DNA of 64,000 nt from Kordiimonas sp. SCSIO 12603 (GTDB taxonomy: Bacteria; Pseudomonadota; Alphaproteobacteria; Sphingomonadales; Kordiimonadaceae). The stretch's first letter is position 1. Each line of letters opens with the position of its first letter. Shown here piece after piece: positions 34,616 through 43,621 of the stretch. Where the stretch lies: NCBI RefSeq assembly GCF_024398035.1, contig NZ_CP073748.1:1959520-2023519 (forward strand), written 5' to 3'. The notes under the pieces were generated by a model that had not been told where the DNA came from, did no database searches, and saw only the letters and a list, made by a program, of their open reading frames with translations. A program made the translations under genes and the position numbers.

Positions 34616-35773
34616 CTATCTGTTTGCTTTTAACCATGCTTGGGCACGCTCTACAGCATTTTCACGGAGATTCATATAGAACATGTGATAGTCGTAAACA
34701 TGATAGTTTTCACCATCTAGCTTATATTGCTGCCAGGCTTCACCGGGCAGATCAACAATATAGAGAACGCCGTCTTTGCCGCACTGTGTGCCTGTGAAGT
34801 GCGGTACTGGCGCACCGAGTGGGGCATCAGCATCATCACTCCGTACCATTGCACCGCGGTGTGCAGAGCGTGTTTCGTTTGAACCGATAAGCCAGTCTTG
34901 CGGGTTTGTGCAGAGCATTTGGGTGCCCTTACGTGGCAGGAAGTTCAGTCCGGGCGTATGATCCATATAGAAGTTTGGCCCCCAAGGATTTCCACCTAGT
35001 CCATACGTTTGATATGAAATTACACAGCCTGTCTCTGTTTTCCGCTCGCATGCTTTAATATCTGCCAGTGCGCCAAGGTCATTTTCGATACTTACAGGCC
35101 ATCCGATTAGGTAGGCTGCGATCATACGCTTCTGAAGTTCAGTGCCACTGATACGTTGTTGAAGCAAATGTAGTAGATGCAGAGAACCTTGACTATGTCC
35201 TGCCAAAATGAAAGGACGATCATTGTTGCGATTAGCAATAAACTCATCGAAAGCTGCCTGTACGTCCTGATAGGCAAGCATCATAGCTTTCAGGCCTTCA
35301 CCTTTATCATCAAAGAATGCACCAAAGCTGGCTTGACGGTAACGTGGTGCATAGACCTGGCCTGCGGCATTGAAGACGCTGGCTTGAAGTTTCATCGAAC
35401 GCTTATCCACGCGCATATTTGCCATTTCAGCGCTATCTGGCGCATTCCATGCGTCCTTCAGGATGTATGTGGTCGGATGCACAAAAAACACATCAGCTTC
35501 GGGTACCATGGTGATCTGTGTGATCCCTTGGGGTAGAGACGTAGCTGTTGAGCCATTGCCTGGCAAAGCTGCCCAAGATGCGTCGTTGGTATAATCGCGC
35601 TGCGTTGAAGGTGTGTCTTCAGAGAAGGAATGGGACGGTGTGAAAGCTATCTGCAGTGCGGCGCGAGGGTTGTTGTTGTACCACCACGAAAAGCCAATGA
35701 ATGCTATTGCAGTGAGTACTACAAGCCCTGCTATAACTAATAAGAATATACTCGCTGGTTTGGTTTTAGCCAT
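34616..35773 (-). CDS. DUF3089 alpha/beta hydrolase, membrane-anchored
   Basis: 385 residues. One N-terminal membrane segment (about 7-28), then a DUF3089 lipase-like domain: VFFVHPTTY, YAPRYRQ, the nucleophile elbow GHSQG with S194, and a late MDHTPGLNFL region that may hold the acid/His side. A substrate is not known for the family; esterase or lipase activity in the periplasm is inferred. It lies between a GNAT gene and ruvX on the same strand. Confidence 0.85.
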   Translation of the reverse strand: MAKTKPASIFLLVIAGLVVLTAIAFIGFSWWYNNNPRAALQIAFTPSHSFSEDTPSTQRDYTNDASWAALPGNGSTATSLPQGITQITMVPEADVFFVHPTTYILKDAWNAPDSAEMANMRVDKRSMKLQASVFNAAGQVYAPRYRQASFGAFFDDKGEGLKAMMLAYQDVQAAFDEFIANRNNDRPFILAGHSQGSLHLLHLLQQRISGTELQKRMIAAYLIGWPVSIENDLGALADIKACERKTETGCVISYQTYGLGGNPWGPNFYMDHTPGLNFLPRKGTQMLCTNPQDWLIGSNETRSAHRGAMVRSDDADAPLGAPVPHFTGTQCGKDGVLYIVDLPGEAWQQYKLDGENYHVYDYHMFYMNLRENAVERAQAWLKANR

Positions 35774-35800
35774 CGGTTTCCCCCGTCATAATCCGTTTTG

Positions 35801-36316
35801 TTACGGCCATAGCGCCATAATATGATCGTCAATTACCCGGCCATCTTCATATCTAAGCACTTTGTGACGTGTGCCTTCTAGTTCAAAGCCAAGGTTTTTA
35901 TAAAGTTGTTGCGCTGCAACATTATCACTGTGCACGTGAAGTTCAATACGCTCAAGCGTTTCGTGTTTTTTTACCCAAAGAATAAAATGATTGAGGATTG
36001 CTTTGCCAATGCCGTTCCCTCTGTGCCCTTGTTTCACAGACATAGCGAAGCTTGTACTGTGCTTTACACGGGCACGCATATCTGTCCAGCTATCAAGCAT
36101 GCCGATGATTTTACCATCCCTTAAAGCCAATAGGCATGTTTCCGAAGGATGTAGAGCTTTCTTGGAAATCCAGAAGCGCTGTTTAAAGCTGCCAGTTCGA
36201 AATTCTGATTGTCGTGTGATCAAGTGGTCAGAAGTGCCGTAAATTTCCTTAATATATGCGTTCAGAGCACGTGCGTCAGAGGCCTTAGCTTCACGAATTT
36301 CAATATTTGCTGCCAC
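35801..36316 (-). CDS. GNAT acetyltransferase
   Basis: 171 residues, GTG start. Acetyl-CoA motif QGHRGNGIGKAIL follows strand beta4 (TSFAMSVK), and the C-terminal NVAAQQLYKNLGFELEGTRH is the usual GNAT end. Similar to phosphinothricin/RimI-like proteins with broad substrates. Head of a GNAT-DUF3089-ruvX-HxlR run and divergent from gatC. The substrate is unknown. Confidence 0.88.
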   Translation of the reverse strand: MAANIEIREAKASDARALNAYIKEIYGTSDHLITRQSEFRTGSFKQRFWISKKALHPSETCLLALRDGKIIGMLDSWTDMRARVKHSTSFAMSVKQGHRGNGIGKAILNHFILWVKKHETLERIELHVHSDNVAAQQLYKNLGFELEGTRHKVLRYEDGRVIDDHIMALWP

Positions 36317-36409
36317 TATAGTGATTCCCTACTTGCCCCAATGGGTTTCTGGCGCTAAGTTCCGCGCTTGATCTTATTCGTTTTTCCTGACTACTCATAG
36401 GGAATTTCC

Positions 36410-36700
36410 ATGTCAAACATTGACAAGGCAACTGTTGCCAAAATTGCGCGTCTTTCGCGCATCAAAATTGAAGAAGACAAGCTGGAGCCACTAGCGGGTG
36501 AGCTTAACAATATCCTTGGTTGGGTAGAGCAGCTTGAAGAAGTAAATACAGATAACATCGAGCCAATGGCGAGTGTTGTTGATGCAAAGCTGCGTTGGCG
36601 CACTGATGATGTGAATGACGGCGACAAGCAGGAAAGCGTTCTGAAAAATGCGCCACGCGCAGAATTCGGCTTCTTTGCTGTACCTAAAGTAATTGAGTAG
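36410..36700 (+). CDS. gatC: Aspartyl/glutamyl-tRNA amidotransferase subunit C
   Basis: 96 residues. Small subunit that wraps GatA and GatB in the GatCAB complex. It starts with [15 protein letters not shown] and shows the family's [17 protein letters not shown] and the C-terminal FFAVPKVIE. First gene of gatCAB; gatA starts 10 bases after its stop. Confidence 0.96.
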   Translation: MSNIDKATVAKIARLSRIKIEEDKLEPLAGELNNILGWVEQLEEVNTDNIEPMASVVDAKLRWRTDDVNDGDKQESVLKNAPRAEFGFFAVPKVIE

Positions 36701-36710
36701 GGCTGGCCTG

Positions 36711-38186
36711 ATGACTGATTTAAATAAACTTAAAATCGCGGAAGCGCGTGACTTGCTGCGCAAAGGCGAGCTTACAGCACGCGAGCTTACAGAAGCTCAC
36801 ATTAAAGCTGTTGATGAAGCTGATGTGCTGAACGCCTACATTGAGAAAACACCTGAAATCGCGCTTGAACAAGCTGATAAAGCGGATAGCATGATCAAAG
36901 CGGGTGATGCACCAGCAATGGCTGGTATTCCTGTAGGTATCAAAGACTTGTTCGCCACAAAAGGCGTGCACACACAGGCGTGTTCAAAAATTCTTGATGG
37001 TTTCAAGCCAGAGTATGAAAGCACAGTAACCCAAAAGCTTTGGGATAATGGTGCGGTTATGCTTGGTAAGGTGAACATGGACGAATTCGCCATGGGTTCA
37101 TCAAACGAAACAAGCTACTACGGTCCGGTGAAAAACCCTTGGCGCCGCGGTGACACAGATACTGTGCCGGGTGGTTCATCTGGTGGTTCCGTTTCTGCGG
37201 TTGCTGGTTTTGCGGCAATGGGTGCAACGGCGTCTGATACGGGTGGTTCAATCCGTCAGCCTGCTGCCTTCACTGGTACATTCGGTATTAAGCCAACATA
37301 TGGCCGCTGTAGCCGTTACGGTATGGTTGCGTTTGCAAGCTCGCTTGATCAGGCAGGTACAATCACACGCGACGTTCGCGATGGTGCCATTATGCTTGAG
37401 GCGATCTCTGGCTTTGATAAGAAAGACAGCACAAGCGTTGATGTTGCTGTACCAAACTTTGAAGCGGCCCTTACGGGTGATATCCGCGGTATGAAGATTG
37501 GTATTCCAAAAGAATATTATCTTGACGGTATGTCTTCAGAGCTTGAAGCACTGTGGCAAAAAGGTATTGAGTGGCTTAAGGCTGCTGGCGCTGAAATTGT
37601 TGATATCAGCCTGCCGCACACAAAATACGCACTGCCAACATATTATATCGTGGCGCCTGCTGAGGCTTCTTCGAATCTCGCGCGCTATGACGGTGTTCGC
37701 TACGGTCTTCGCGAAACAGTTGAAGGTGGCGGCCTTGAAGATATGTATGAAGCAACACGTGCGGCTGGCTTTGGTGACGAAGTGAAACGGCGTATCATGA
37801 TTGGTACATACGTTCTTTCAGCTGGTTACTATGATGCTTATTATCTGAAAGCTCAGAAGGTTCGCCAGTTGATTTCAAACGATTTCAAAGAAGCGTTCAA
37901 ATCTGTTGATGCGATCCTGACACCTACAGCACCGTCGGCTGCATTCGCACCGGGCGAGAAATCAGACGATCCGCTAGCAATGTATCTGAACGACGTGTTC
38001 ACGGTTCCTGCTTCGCTTGCTGGGCTGCCGGGCTCAAGTGTTCCTGCTGGTCTTGATGAAGGTGGTTTGCCGCTTGGTCTTCAAGTGCTTGGTAAGCCTT
38101 GGGATGAAGAAACAGTTCTAAAAGTATCAGGCGTTCTGGAAGAAGCGGCAAGCTTCAACCATGAGCCTAAAGTTTGGTGGAGGTAA
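36711..38186 (+). CDS. gatA: Aspartyl/glutamyl-tRNA amidotransferase subunit A
   Basis: 491 residues from the ATG at 36711; an in-frame TTG at 36693 overlaps the gatC stop and is less likely. Amidase-signature enzyme that frees ammonia from glutamine for amidation of Glu-tRNA(Gln) and Asp-tRNA(Asn). The Ser-cisSer-Lys triad is K78, S156 and S180 ([23 protein letters not shown]). Length and order are normal. Presence of gatCAB implies indirect Gln-tRNA and/or Asn-tRNA formation. Confidence 0.97.
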   Translation: MTDLNKLKIAEARDLLRKGELTARELTEAHIKAVDEADVLNAYIEKTPEIALEQADKADSMIKAGDAPAMAGIPVGIKDLFATKGVHTQACSKILDGFKPEYESTVTQKLWDNGAVMLGKVNMDEFAMGSSNETSYYGPVKNPWRRGDTDTVPGGSSGGSVSAVAGFAAMGATASDTGGSIRQPAAFTGTFGIKPTYGRCSRYGMVAFASSLDQAGTITRDVRDGAIMLEAISGFDKKDSTSVDVAVPNFEAALTGDIRGMKIGIPKEYYLDGMSSELEALWQKGIEWLKAAGAEIVDISLPHTKYALPTYYIVAPAEASSNLARYDGVRYGLRETVEGGGLEDMYEATRAAGFGDEVKRRIMIGTYVLSAGYYDAYYLKAQKVRQLISNDFKEAFKSVDAILTPTAPSAAFAPGEKSDDPLAMYLNDVFTVPASLAGLPGSSVPAGLDEGGLPLGLQVLGKPWDEETVLKVSGVLEEAASFNHEPKVWWR

Positions 38187-38191
38187 GCGCT

Positions 38192-39676
38192 ATGACTTAT
38201 ATTATTCAAGGCGCTCATGATGATTTTGAAGTTGTAATCGGCCTCGAAATCCATGCTCAGGTTACTTCAAACGCGAAGCTTTTTTCTGGTGCATCCACTG
38301 AATTTGGTGCTGAGCCAAACGCGCAGGTGTCTCTCGTAGATGCTGCGATGCCGGGTATGCTGCCAACAATTAACGAAGAATGTATCCGTCAGGCAGTGCG
38401 TTCCGGTATTGCTCTTGGTGCGCAGATCAACAAATTCTCCAAGTTTGATCGTAAGAACTATTTTTATGCTGACTTGCCGCAGGGCTATCAGATTTCTCAG
38501 TTCTCGCATCCAATCGTTGGTGAAGGTGTTGTAACCGTTGATCTTGAAGGTGGTAAAACCAAAGAGATCGGTGTGGAGCGTATCCACCTTGAGCAGGATG
38601 CTGGTAAATCCATGCACGATCAACATCCTCAGTTCACATATGTTGACCTGAACCGCTCTGGTGTTGCACTGATGGAAATCGTATCCAAGCCGGATATGCG
38701 CAGCCCTGAAGAAGCGGCGGCTTATGTTACTAAAATCCGCACTATCCTTCGCTACATTGGTTCTTGTGACGGTAATATGGAACAGGGCAGCATGCGTGCT
38801 GATGTGAACGTTTCTGTTCGTAAGCATGGTGAGCCTTTTGGTACACGCTGTGAATTGAAGAACATCAACTCTGTTCGTTTCGTGCGTCAGGCAATTGAGG
38901 TTGAAGCACGCCGTCAGGTAGACATTATCGAAAGCGGTGGTGTGGTTGATCAGGAAACACGTCTGTTTGATCCGAACAAAGGCGAAACACGCTCCATGCG
39001 TTCGAAGGAAGAAGCGCACGATTACCGCTACTTCCCTTGCCCAGATCTGTTACCAGTAGAATTTGGTGATGATTTCATCGAAGCAGCACGTGAGAGCTTG
39101 CCAGAGCTTCCTGACGCTAAGAAAAACCGTTTCATGGAAGAACTAGGCCTGAATGATTACACTGCTGGCGTTCTGGTTGCTGAAAAAGAATCAGCTGATT
39201 TCTTCGAGGTGCTTGTTGATGCACTAGCGAAGAAAGCTGGTAAAGATGCTGGCAAAGTAGCTGTTAAGGCCTCTAACTGGCTGACAGGTGATCTGTTCGG
39301 CGCGCTGAATAAAGCGAGCAAAACTATCACTGAAAGCCCAGTTTCAGCAGCTCAAGGCGCTGATCTTCTTGCCCTTATCGAAGATGGTACAATTTCTGGC
39401 CGTATTGCTAAGGATGTGTTCGAAGTAATGTTCGAAACAGGCAAAGATGCTGAAGCAATCGTTGAAGAAAAAGGTCTGAAACAGGTTTCTGATACTGGCG
39501 AGATCGAGAAGATCATCGACGAAGTGATTGCAGCCAACCCAGGACAGGTTGAACAATACCGCGGCGGTAAAGATAAGCTTATCGGCTTCTTTGTTGGTCA
39601 GGTAATGAAAGCAACTGGTGGTAAAGCAAACCCGGGCGTTGTGAATAAGCTTCTCAAGCCAAAGCTTGATGGCTAG
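38192..39676 (+). CDS. gatB: Aspartyl/glutamyl-tRNA amidotransferase subunit B
   Basis: 494 residues from the ATG at 38192, with GGAGG nine bases upstream; a longer frame starts inside gatA. GatB phosphorylates the misacylated tRNA and adds ammonia. GLEIHAQV opens the kinase domain, [17 protein letters not shown] is the signature, and the C-terminal GatB/Yqey tail domain ends with [16 protein letters not shown] terminator follows. Confidence 0.97.
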   Translation: MTYIIQGAHDDFEVVIGLEIHAQVTSNAKLFSGASTEFGAEPNAQVSLVDAAMPGMLPTINEECIRQAVRSGIALGAQINKFSKFDRKNYFYADLPQGYQISQFSHPIVGEGVVTVDLEGGKTKEIGVERIHLEQDAGKSMHDQHPQFTYVDLNRSGVALMEIVSKPDMRSPEEAAAYVTKIRTILRYIGSCDGNMEQGSMRADVNVSVRKHGEPFGTRCELKNINSVRFVRQAIEVEARRQVDIIESGGVVDQETRLFDPNKGETRSMRSKEEAHDYRYFPCPDLLPVEFGDDFIEAARESLPELPDAKKNRFMEELGLNDYTAGVLVAEKESADFFEVLVDALAKKAGKDAGKVAVKASNWLTGDLFGALNKASKTITESPVSAAQGADLLALIEDGTISGRIAKDVFEVMFETGKDAEAIVEEKGLKQVSDTGEIEKIIDEVIAANPGQVEQYRGGKDKLIGFFVGQVMKATGGKANPGVVNKLLKPKLDG

Positions 39677-39699
39677 TTTCAGCTGAAAATTAAAGAATA

Positions 39700-39732
39700 G
39701 AAAAAGCCGCTGTATTCCAGCGGCTTTTTTTG
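39700..39732 (+). terminator. Terminator of gatCAB
   Basis: Stem AGCCGCTG/CAGCGGCT extended by A-T pairs, a 5-base loop, then seven T on the plus strand, 25 bases after the gatB stop. Confidence 0.93.
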
Positions 39733-39785
39733 TGCCTCAATTTTGCCCAATGGTATCAATAAGCTTCCTTTGAATGGAGGAAGAT

Positions 39786-40253
39786 ATGCGTACTTTACTC
39801 ATGACAATGATGCTACTGGGGTCGATTGGGGCTGTTGCTCAGGACCAGCAGGAAGAACAGGAAAAAACAAAAGAACAAGCTGAACAGGCCGTTAAACCTG
39901 ATTACTCCAATCTGTGTATTGGCGATGGGTGCGATGCTTATCTGCCGTTTATTACCCGCGGCCCTTCCTTATATCCGGAAGTTAAAGGAAGAAAACGCTT
40001 GAACAGTGTTCTGGGCGGTGTCGCTGGTGCGGTTCTTGGTGAAGGGATCGCAGGTGCTCCCGGCGCTGTTGGTTTAGGCCTTTTAGGGGCTGGTCTTGGC
40101 TATAATTTCGAGATCGACCGCAGATATGAAGAGCAATACCGTGAGCAGAGGAAGTCATGGGAGCGTGGTGACGATATTTATTATAATCCGTCACATCCCA
40201 TTCCACAGAATGCCCATTGGCTTCAACGAGACGGTAAAAATAAAAAGAAATAA
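39786..40253 (+). CDS. Exported glycine-zipper protein
   Basis: 155 residues from the ATG at 39786 (GGAGG five bases upstream; the ATG at 39774 contains that site). Signal peptide to about AVA|QD, then a Glu/Gln/Lys-rich stretch, a segment with two cysteines (LCIGDGCDAY), a glycine zipper (SVLGGVAGAVLGEGIAG and VGLGLLGAGLG) and a charged tail full of Arg, Tyr and Lys. Not recognised as a named family. It precedes, by 60 bases, a much larger protein that also has a glycine zipper, so they may act in the same envelope compartment. Confidence 0.7.
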   Translation: MRTLLMTMMLLGSIGAVAQDQQEEQEKTKEQAEQAVKPDYSNLCIGDGCDAYLPFITRGPSLYPEVKGRKRLNSVLGGVAGAVLGEGIAGAPGAVGLGLLGAGLGYNFEIDRRYEEQYREQRKSWERGDDIYYNPSHPIPQNAHWLQRDGKNKKK

Positions 40254-40313
40254 CAGTTCATTCCCGGTTCAGGTTCATTCTCGTAATTTTCACTCCATAA
40301 TAAGGAGAGTGAT

Positions 40314-41660
40314 ATGTTGAAGAAAACTATACTCCTACTAAGTGCCACAGCGATGATCATGCCTGTGAGTAGCGCATTGGCTGAGGGTGATCGAGGTTCG
40401 AGAAAAGAGCCAACCTTTAAGGAAAGATCAAACAAATCATCTCAACGACAAGCGCGAAGCTCGCGTAACCGGTCACAGGATAGCCGAGCCTCTCAAAGAA
40501 GATCAAAGCGTTCCGAGGCATCGCGACAGAGTAGAAGCAGGCAAGAAACTCGCTCCAGCAGCCGCAGTAGTCGGCAGGAAAGTCGTGCTCGTACTCGTAG
40601 TAACTCCCGCGAGGCTTTTTCGGCACCATCAAGAGTAAGGCCGGACAGGGCTGAGCGTCCTCGTCAAACTGAGCGGCAAGAAGTTAGACGACAGACCGAT
40701 AATACTCGTGGTTCTCGTACAGCTGAAAGAAGGCGGGAGCAGGAATACACTCGTTCCAGATCAAGTTCATCAAATGAACGTCGCTCTTCTGTAACTTATC
40801 GTCCTTATGAAGCGGAAACACGTGCCCGCCGTGATGAAAATCGCCGTACGCAACAAGCACGCAGGGATGAGCGTCATCTTGAACGTACAACACGTAATGG
40901 AAACCGTCATGTTACACGTTCGGTAAACAGGCACTCGAATACTGTGTATTCTTCACATAATCGACGTTCAAATGCCTATAATACACGCCGTACATATAGC
41001 GAAAATAACAGGCACCGGAATTATTATGATAACCGTAGAACACACGTGCGGAATAAATATTATTATAATCGGAACTATTATTATGATCGCCGCTATAGAC
41101 ACCGTTCCAATAACTATTGGTATGTGAATGTATTCCCATATAGCTGGCACTTTGGCTATTACGCCAGCCGTTATGATCGGTTCGATTATGGCTATTGGTA
41201 TGGCAACCGTTACTATGACTATTATGGTGACTGGCCTTATCACCGTGGTTTCTATCATACCCATGCTTCTTGGGGCTGGTTCCATAATCACGGTCACTAC
41301 CACTATGGGACATACTGCCCGGGCTATAATAGCGGCTATTATTATGAGCCAACACATGCTCACTATGATAACGACATAGATGGTGATGAATTTGCTGGAG
41401 CGCTGTTAGGTGGTGTTGTTGGCGGTATCATCGGTGCAGAAATTGATGGTGGTCGTAATAAAACAACAGGGGCTGTAATTGGCGCTATCGCTGGTGCAGT
41501 AGCCGGAGCCGCGATCGCTGATGATGACGACGATTATGATTATGATGGTCGTCACCGATATGAGCGTGAAGCATATGTGCCACCAAGTAAAGCTCGGTCA
41601 TGTATGCGCTATGAACCCGTTGATGGTGGGTATGAGTGTGTAAAATGGGCTAAAGATTAG
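40314..41660 (+). CDS. Exported Arg/Ser- and Tyr-rich low-complexity protein with glycine zipper
   Basis: 448 residues after GGAGAG. Signal peptide to about residue 23 (ALA|EG). Residues ~30-115 are a dense Arg/Ser repeat region; ~115-205 is Arg/Glu/Thr-rich; ~205-270 is Asn/Arg/Tyr-rich; ~270-345 is very rich in Tyr, Trp, His and Gly; then a glycine zipper (about 362-400: GALLGGVVGGIIGAEIDGG, AVIGAIAGAVAGAAIAD), an Asp run and a short C-terminal module with C430 and C442. The last two parts resemble the 17-kDa antigen/RcnB-like envelope proteins; the rest matches nothing I know. Highly basic, exported, probably bound to the outer membrane, polysaccharide or peptidoglycan. Confidence 0.75.
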   Translation: MLKKTILLLSATAMIMPVSSALAEGDRGSRKEPTFKERSNKSSQRQARSSRNRSQDSRASQRRSKRSEASRQSRSRQETRSSSRSSRQESRARTRSNSREAFSAPSRVRPDRAERPRQTERQEVRRQTDNTRGSRTAERRREQEYTRSRSSSSNERRSSVTYRPYEAETRARRDENRRTQQARRDERHLERTTRNGNRHVTRSVNRHSNTVYSSHNRRSNAYNTRRTYSENNRHRNYYDNRRTHVRNKYYYNRNYYYDRRYRHRSNNYWYVNVFPYSWHFGYYASRYDRFDYGYWYGNRYYDYYGDWPYHRGFYHTHASWGWFHNHGHYHYGTYCPGYNSGYYYEPTHAHYDNDIDGDEFAGALLGGVVGGIIGAEIDGGRNKTTGAVIGAIAGAVAGAAIADDDDDYDYDGRHRYEREAYVPPSKARSCMRYEPVDGGYECVKWAKD

Positions 41661-41684
41661 AAGGCCTATCACCTGTAGAATAAC

Positions 41685-41709
41685 AAGGCGGCTTATGAGC
41701 CGCCTTTTT
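41685..41709 (+). terminator. Terminator of the glycine-zipper protein gene
   Basis: 9-bp stem AAGGCGGCT/AGCCGCCTT with a 4-base loop and a short T-run on the plus strand. The loop carries part of the nhaA stop codon, so the 3' end of the convergent nhaA gene lies within the hairpin. Confidence 0.82.
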
Positions 41710-42892
41710 CTTTGGTGTGTGGAAGATTGAAGTGCAGGACTATATACCCTGTGACGCCAGCCAAAAGTGACCCAATTAAAATACCAAGCCTTTCATCAAA
41801 TAACTTGTTCACACCTGTTTCTTCAAAGGCCAGTGAACCAATAAAAAGGCTCATGGTGAAACCAATACCGCACAGGATTGATGTCCCCCAAAGTGTGCTC
41901 CAGTTCATGCCTTTTGGTAGTTCAGCAAGTTTAAGTTTGATACTCAGCCAGCATAGACCGAATATCCCGATTTGCTTTCCAATAAACAGGCCAAGGATGA
42001 TACCCAGCGGCATGGCATGTTTGATATCAGCAATACCAACGCCAGAAAGATTTATCCCGGCGTTACAGAAGGCAAAAACTGGGAGGATGATAAAGGCCAC
42101 AACAGAGTGAAGATCATGCTCCAGGCTTATAAGAGGAGAGGGCATATCGTCGTTTTTATGTTTCATCGGAATAAACACCGCGAGAAGCACACCTGCCAGC
42201 GTTGCATGGACGCCAGATTTCAAAAGAGCAATCCACATAACAGCGCCAAGGAAAAAATAGACACTGCGTTCACATACTTGCATTCGGTTCAACATAAATA
42301 ACCCAAGCGTACAAACAGCAGCAATCAGCAGCGCAGCCATTGATATCTGACTGGTATAAAACAGAGCGATAATGAGAATGGCGCCAATATCATCAAAGAT
42401 AGCGAGTGAGGTTAGGAATATTTTGATGGTAACGGGTACTCGGTTGCCAAGCAGAGATAAAATTCCAAGTGCGAACGCTATATCTGTTGCAGCTGGAATA
42501 GCCCAGCCTTTAAGGGCTATCGGATCATCCATATTAAACCAGATATAGATAGTAGCTGGTATAAGCATGCCGCCCACAGCACCTATGCCAGGAAGTGTGA
42601 TGGAACCTGGTTTGGAAAGTTCTCCGATAAGGAGTTCTCGTTTCAGCTCCAGCCCAACAAGCAGGAAGAAAATTGCCATCAGGCCATCATTTACCCACAA
42701 GAGAAGAGGTTTAGCTATTTCAAGCGCACCTACACGGACTTCAACAGGTATATCAATAAGAAGGCTGTAGAATGAAGCGAAAGGGCTATTGGCGAGAATA
42801 ATTGCCAATAGTGCTGCTATGATGAGCAAGATACCACCGGCGGCTTCCTGCTGAATGAATTGTTTGAAATAGTTAGAAGCTGTCTGGTGCAT
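41693..42892 (-). CDS. nhaA: Na+/H+ antiporter NhaA
   Basis: 399 residues from the ATG at 42892, which has AGGAA six bases before it. Inner-membrane exchanger of two protons for one sodium. The ion-binding pair is in LAIFDDIGAILI (the Asp163/Asp164 pair of E. coli NhaA). Other hallmarks: GGILLIIAALLAI at the start, GLELKRELLIGEL, and PAATDIAFALGIL. Eleven or twelve hydrophobic segments are visible. Fits a marine or salt-exposed life. No nhaR-like gene adjacent. Confidence 0.96.
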   Translation of the reverse strand: MHQTASNYFKQFIQQEAAGGILLIIAALLAIILANSPFASFYSLLIDIPVEVRVGALEIAKPLLLWVNDGLMAIFFLLVGLELKRELLIGELSKPGSITLPGIGAVGGMLIPATIYIWFNMDDPIALKGWAIPAATDIAFALGILSLLGNRVPVTIKIFLTSLAIFDDIGAILIIALFYTSQISMAALLIAAVCTLGLFMLNRMQVCERSVYFFLGAVMWIALLKSGVHATLAGVLLAVFIPMKHKNDDMPSPLISLEHDLHSVVAFIILPVFAFCNAGINLSGVGIADIKHAMPLGIILGLFIGKQIGIFGLCWLSIKLKLAELPKGMNWSTLWGTSILCGIGFTMSLFIGSLAFEETGVNKLFDERLGILIGSLLAGVTGYIVLHFNLPHTKEKGGS

Positions 42893-42986
42893 AATGTTTC
42901 CTATCACAGTGCCCAACTATGATATGGAAACATATGTTGATATATAAAAGCTATAGAAAAACCGATTTTTCTATAGCCGTTGTCTA

Positions 42987-43505
42987 TCAGTAATTATCGT
43001 TTGGCTCGTTATCTTGCCGGTCATTGTAGGTGTGTTGCGCACCGTTTGGATCAAAGATAATCCGGCTTCTTGAACCACTGAACAGAATGTTTACAGGTGT
43101 ACCAGCAGGGAAAGGTTGATCATCAACCTGCACCAGAGTTACACGGTTTCCACTTTCGGTAAGAATGATGTATTCAAAACCGCGTCTATCACTCGCGGAT
43201 TTTTCAATGCTGTTACCGATTAGGCCACCAATAAGTGCGCCACCGATTGCGCCAATTACACCACCAGCACCGTCACCAACAGTTGAACCAGCAGCAGCAC
43301 CAACTCCGGCACCAGCAAGTGTACCTACGCCGCTGTCATTATTTTCAATTTTAACAAAACGGTAGCTCTCAATTGTGCCACGTTCTACACGGCGAACTTC
43401 ACCAACAGCGCTGCCGTCGTAGCTGTTAGAGGAATAGCTCGGGCCACATGCTGCTACAGCAAGAGCGAGAGGCAGGGCTAAAGCAAGTTTGGCTGTTTTT
43501 TTCAT
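42987..43505 (-). CDS. Glycine-zipper outer-membrane lipoprotein
   Basis: 172 residues. Lipoprotein signal with lipobox LAVAAC (Cys ~20), then a short linker, a conserved VRRVERGTIESYRFV segment and a glycine zipper (about 62-98: GTLAGAGVGAAAGSTVG, GVIGAIGGALIGGLIGN) of the 17-kDa rickettsial antigen/SlyB type, then a beta-rich C-terminal domain (YIILTESGNRVTLVQ) with an acidic, Asn-rich end. Such lipoproteins sit in the outer membrane and help its integrity. Single gene. Confidence 0.88.
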   Translation of the reverse strand: MKKTAKLALALPLALAVAACGPSYSSNSYDGSAVGEVRRVERGTIESYRFVKIENNDSGVGTLAGAGVGAAAGSTVGDGAGGVIGAIGGALIGGLIGNSIEKSASDRRGFEYIILTESGNRVTLVQVDDQPFPAGTPVNILFSGSRSRIIFDPNGAQHTYNDRQDNEPNDNY

Positions 43506-43621
43506 TGTTTGTGTCCTGTGCTGCTTTTTGTTTCCATACTATTTGCCTGCCAATAACGGCGGGAAGATGGCAATTTTTAGCAATTTAAAGGAACAAAGCT
43601 GAACGGGACTTGAATAGAATT

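Noticed and set aside
38267-39019. 250-codon open frame antisense to gatB
   Set aside because: It mirrors the strong codon bias of gatB, has no ribosome-binding site or family features and would overlap an essential gene entirely.
40400-40700. Possible tandem repeat array or CRISPR-like element
   Set aside because: The repetition is at amino-acid level (Arg/Ser codons) inside a coding frame; no regular repeat-spacer units exist.
40912-41363. Antisense frames (one very Ile/Val-rich) opposite the Tyr/Asn-rich protein
   Set aside because: Complement of TAT and AAT codons gives Ile/Val-rich text; the plus-strand protein has a signal peptide and binding site.
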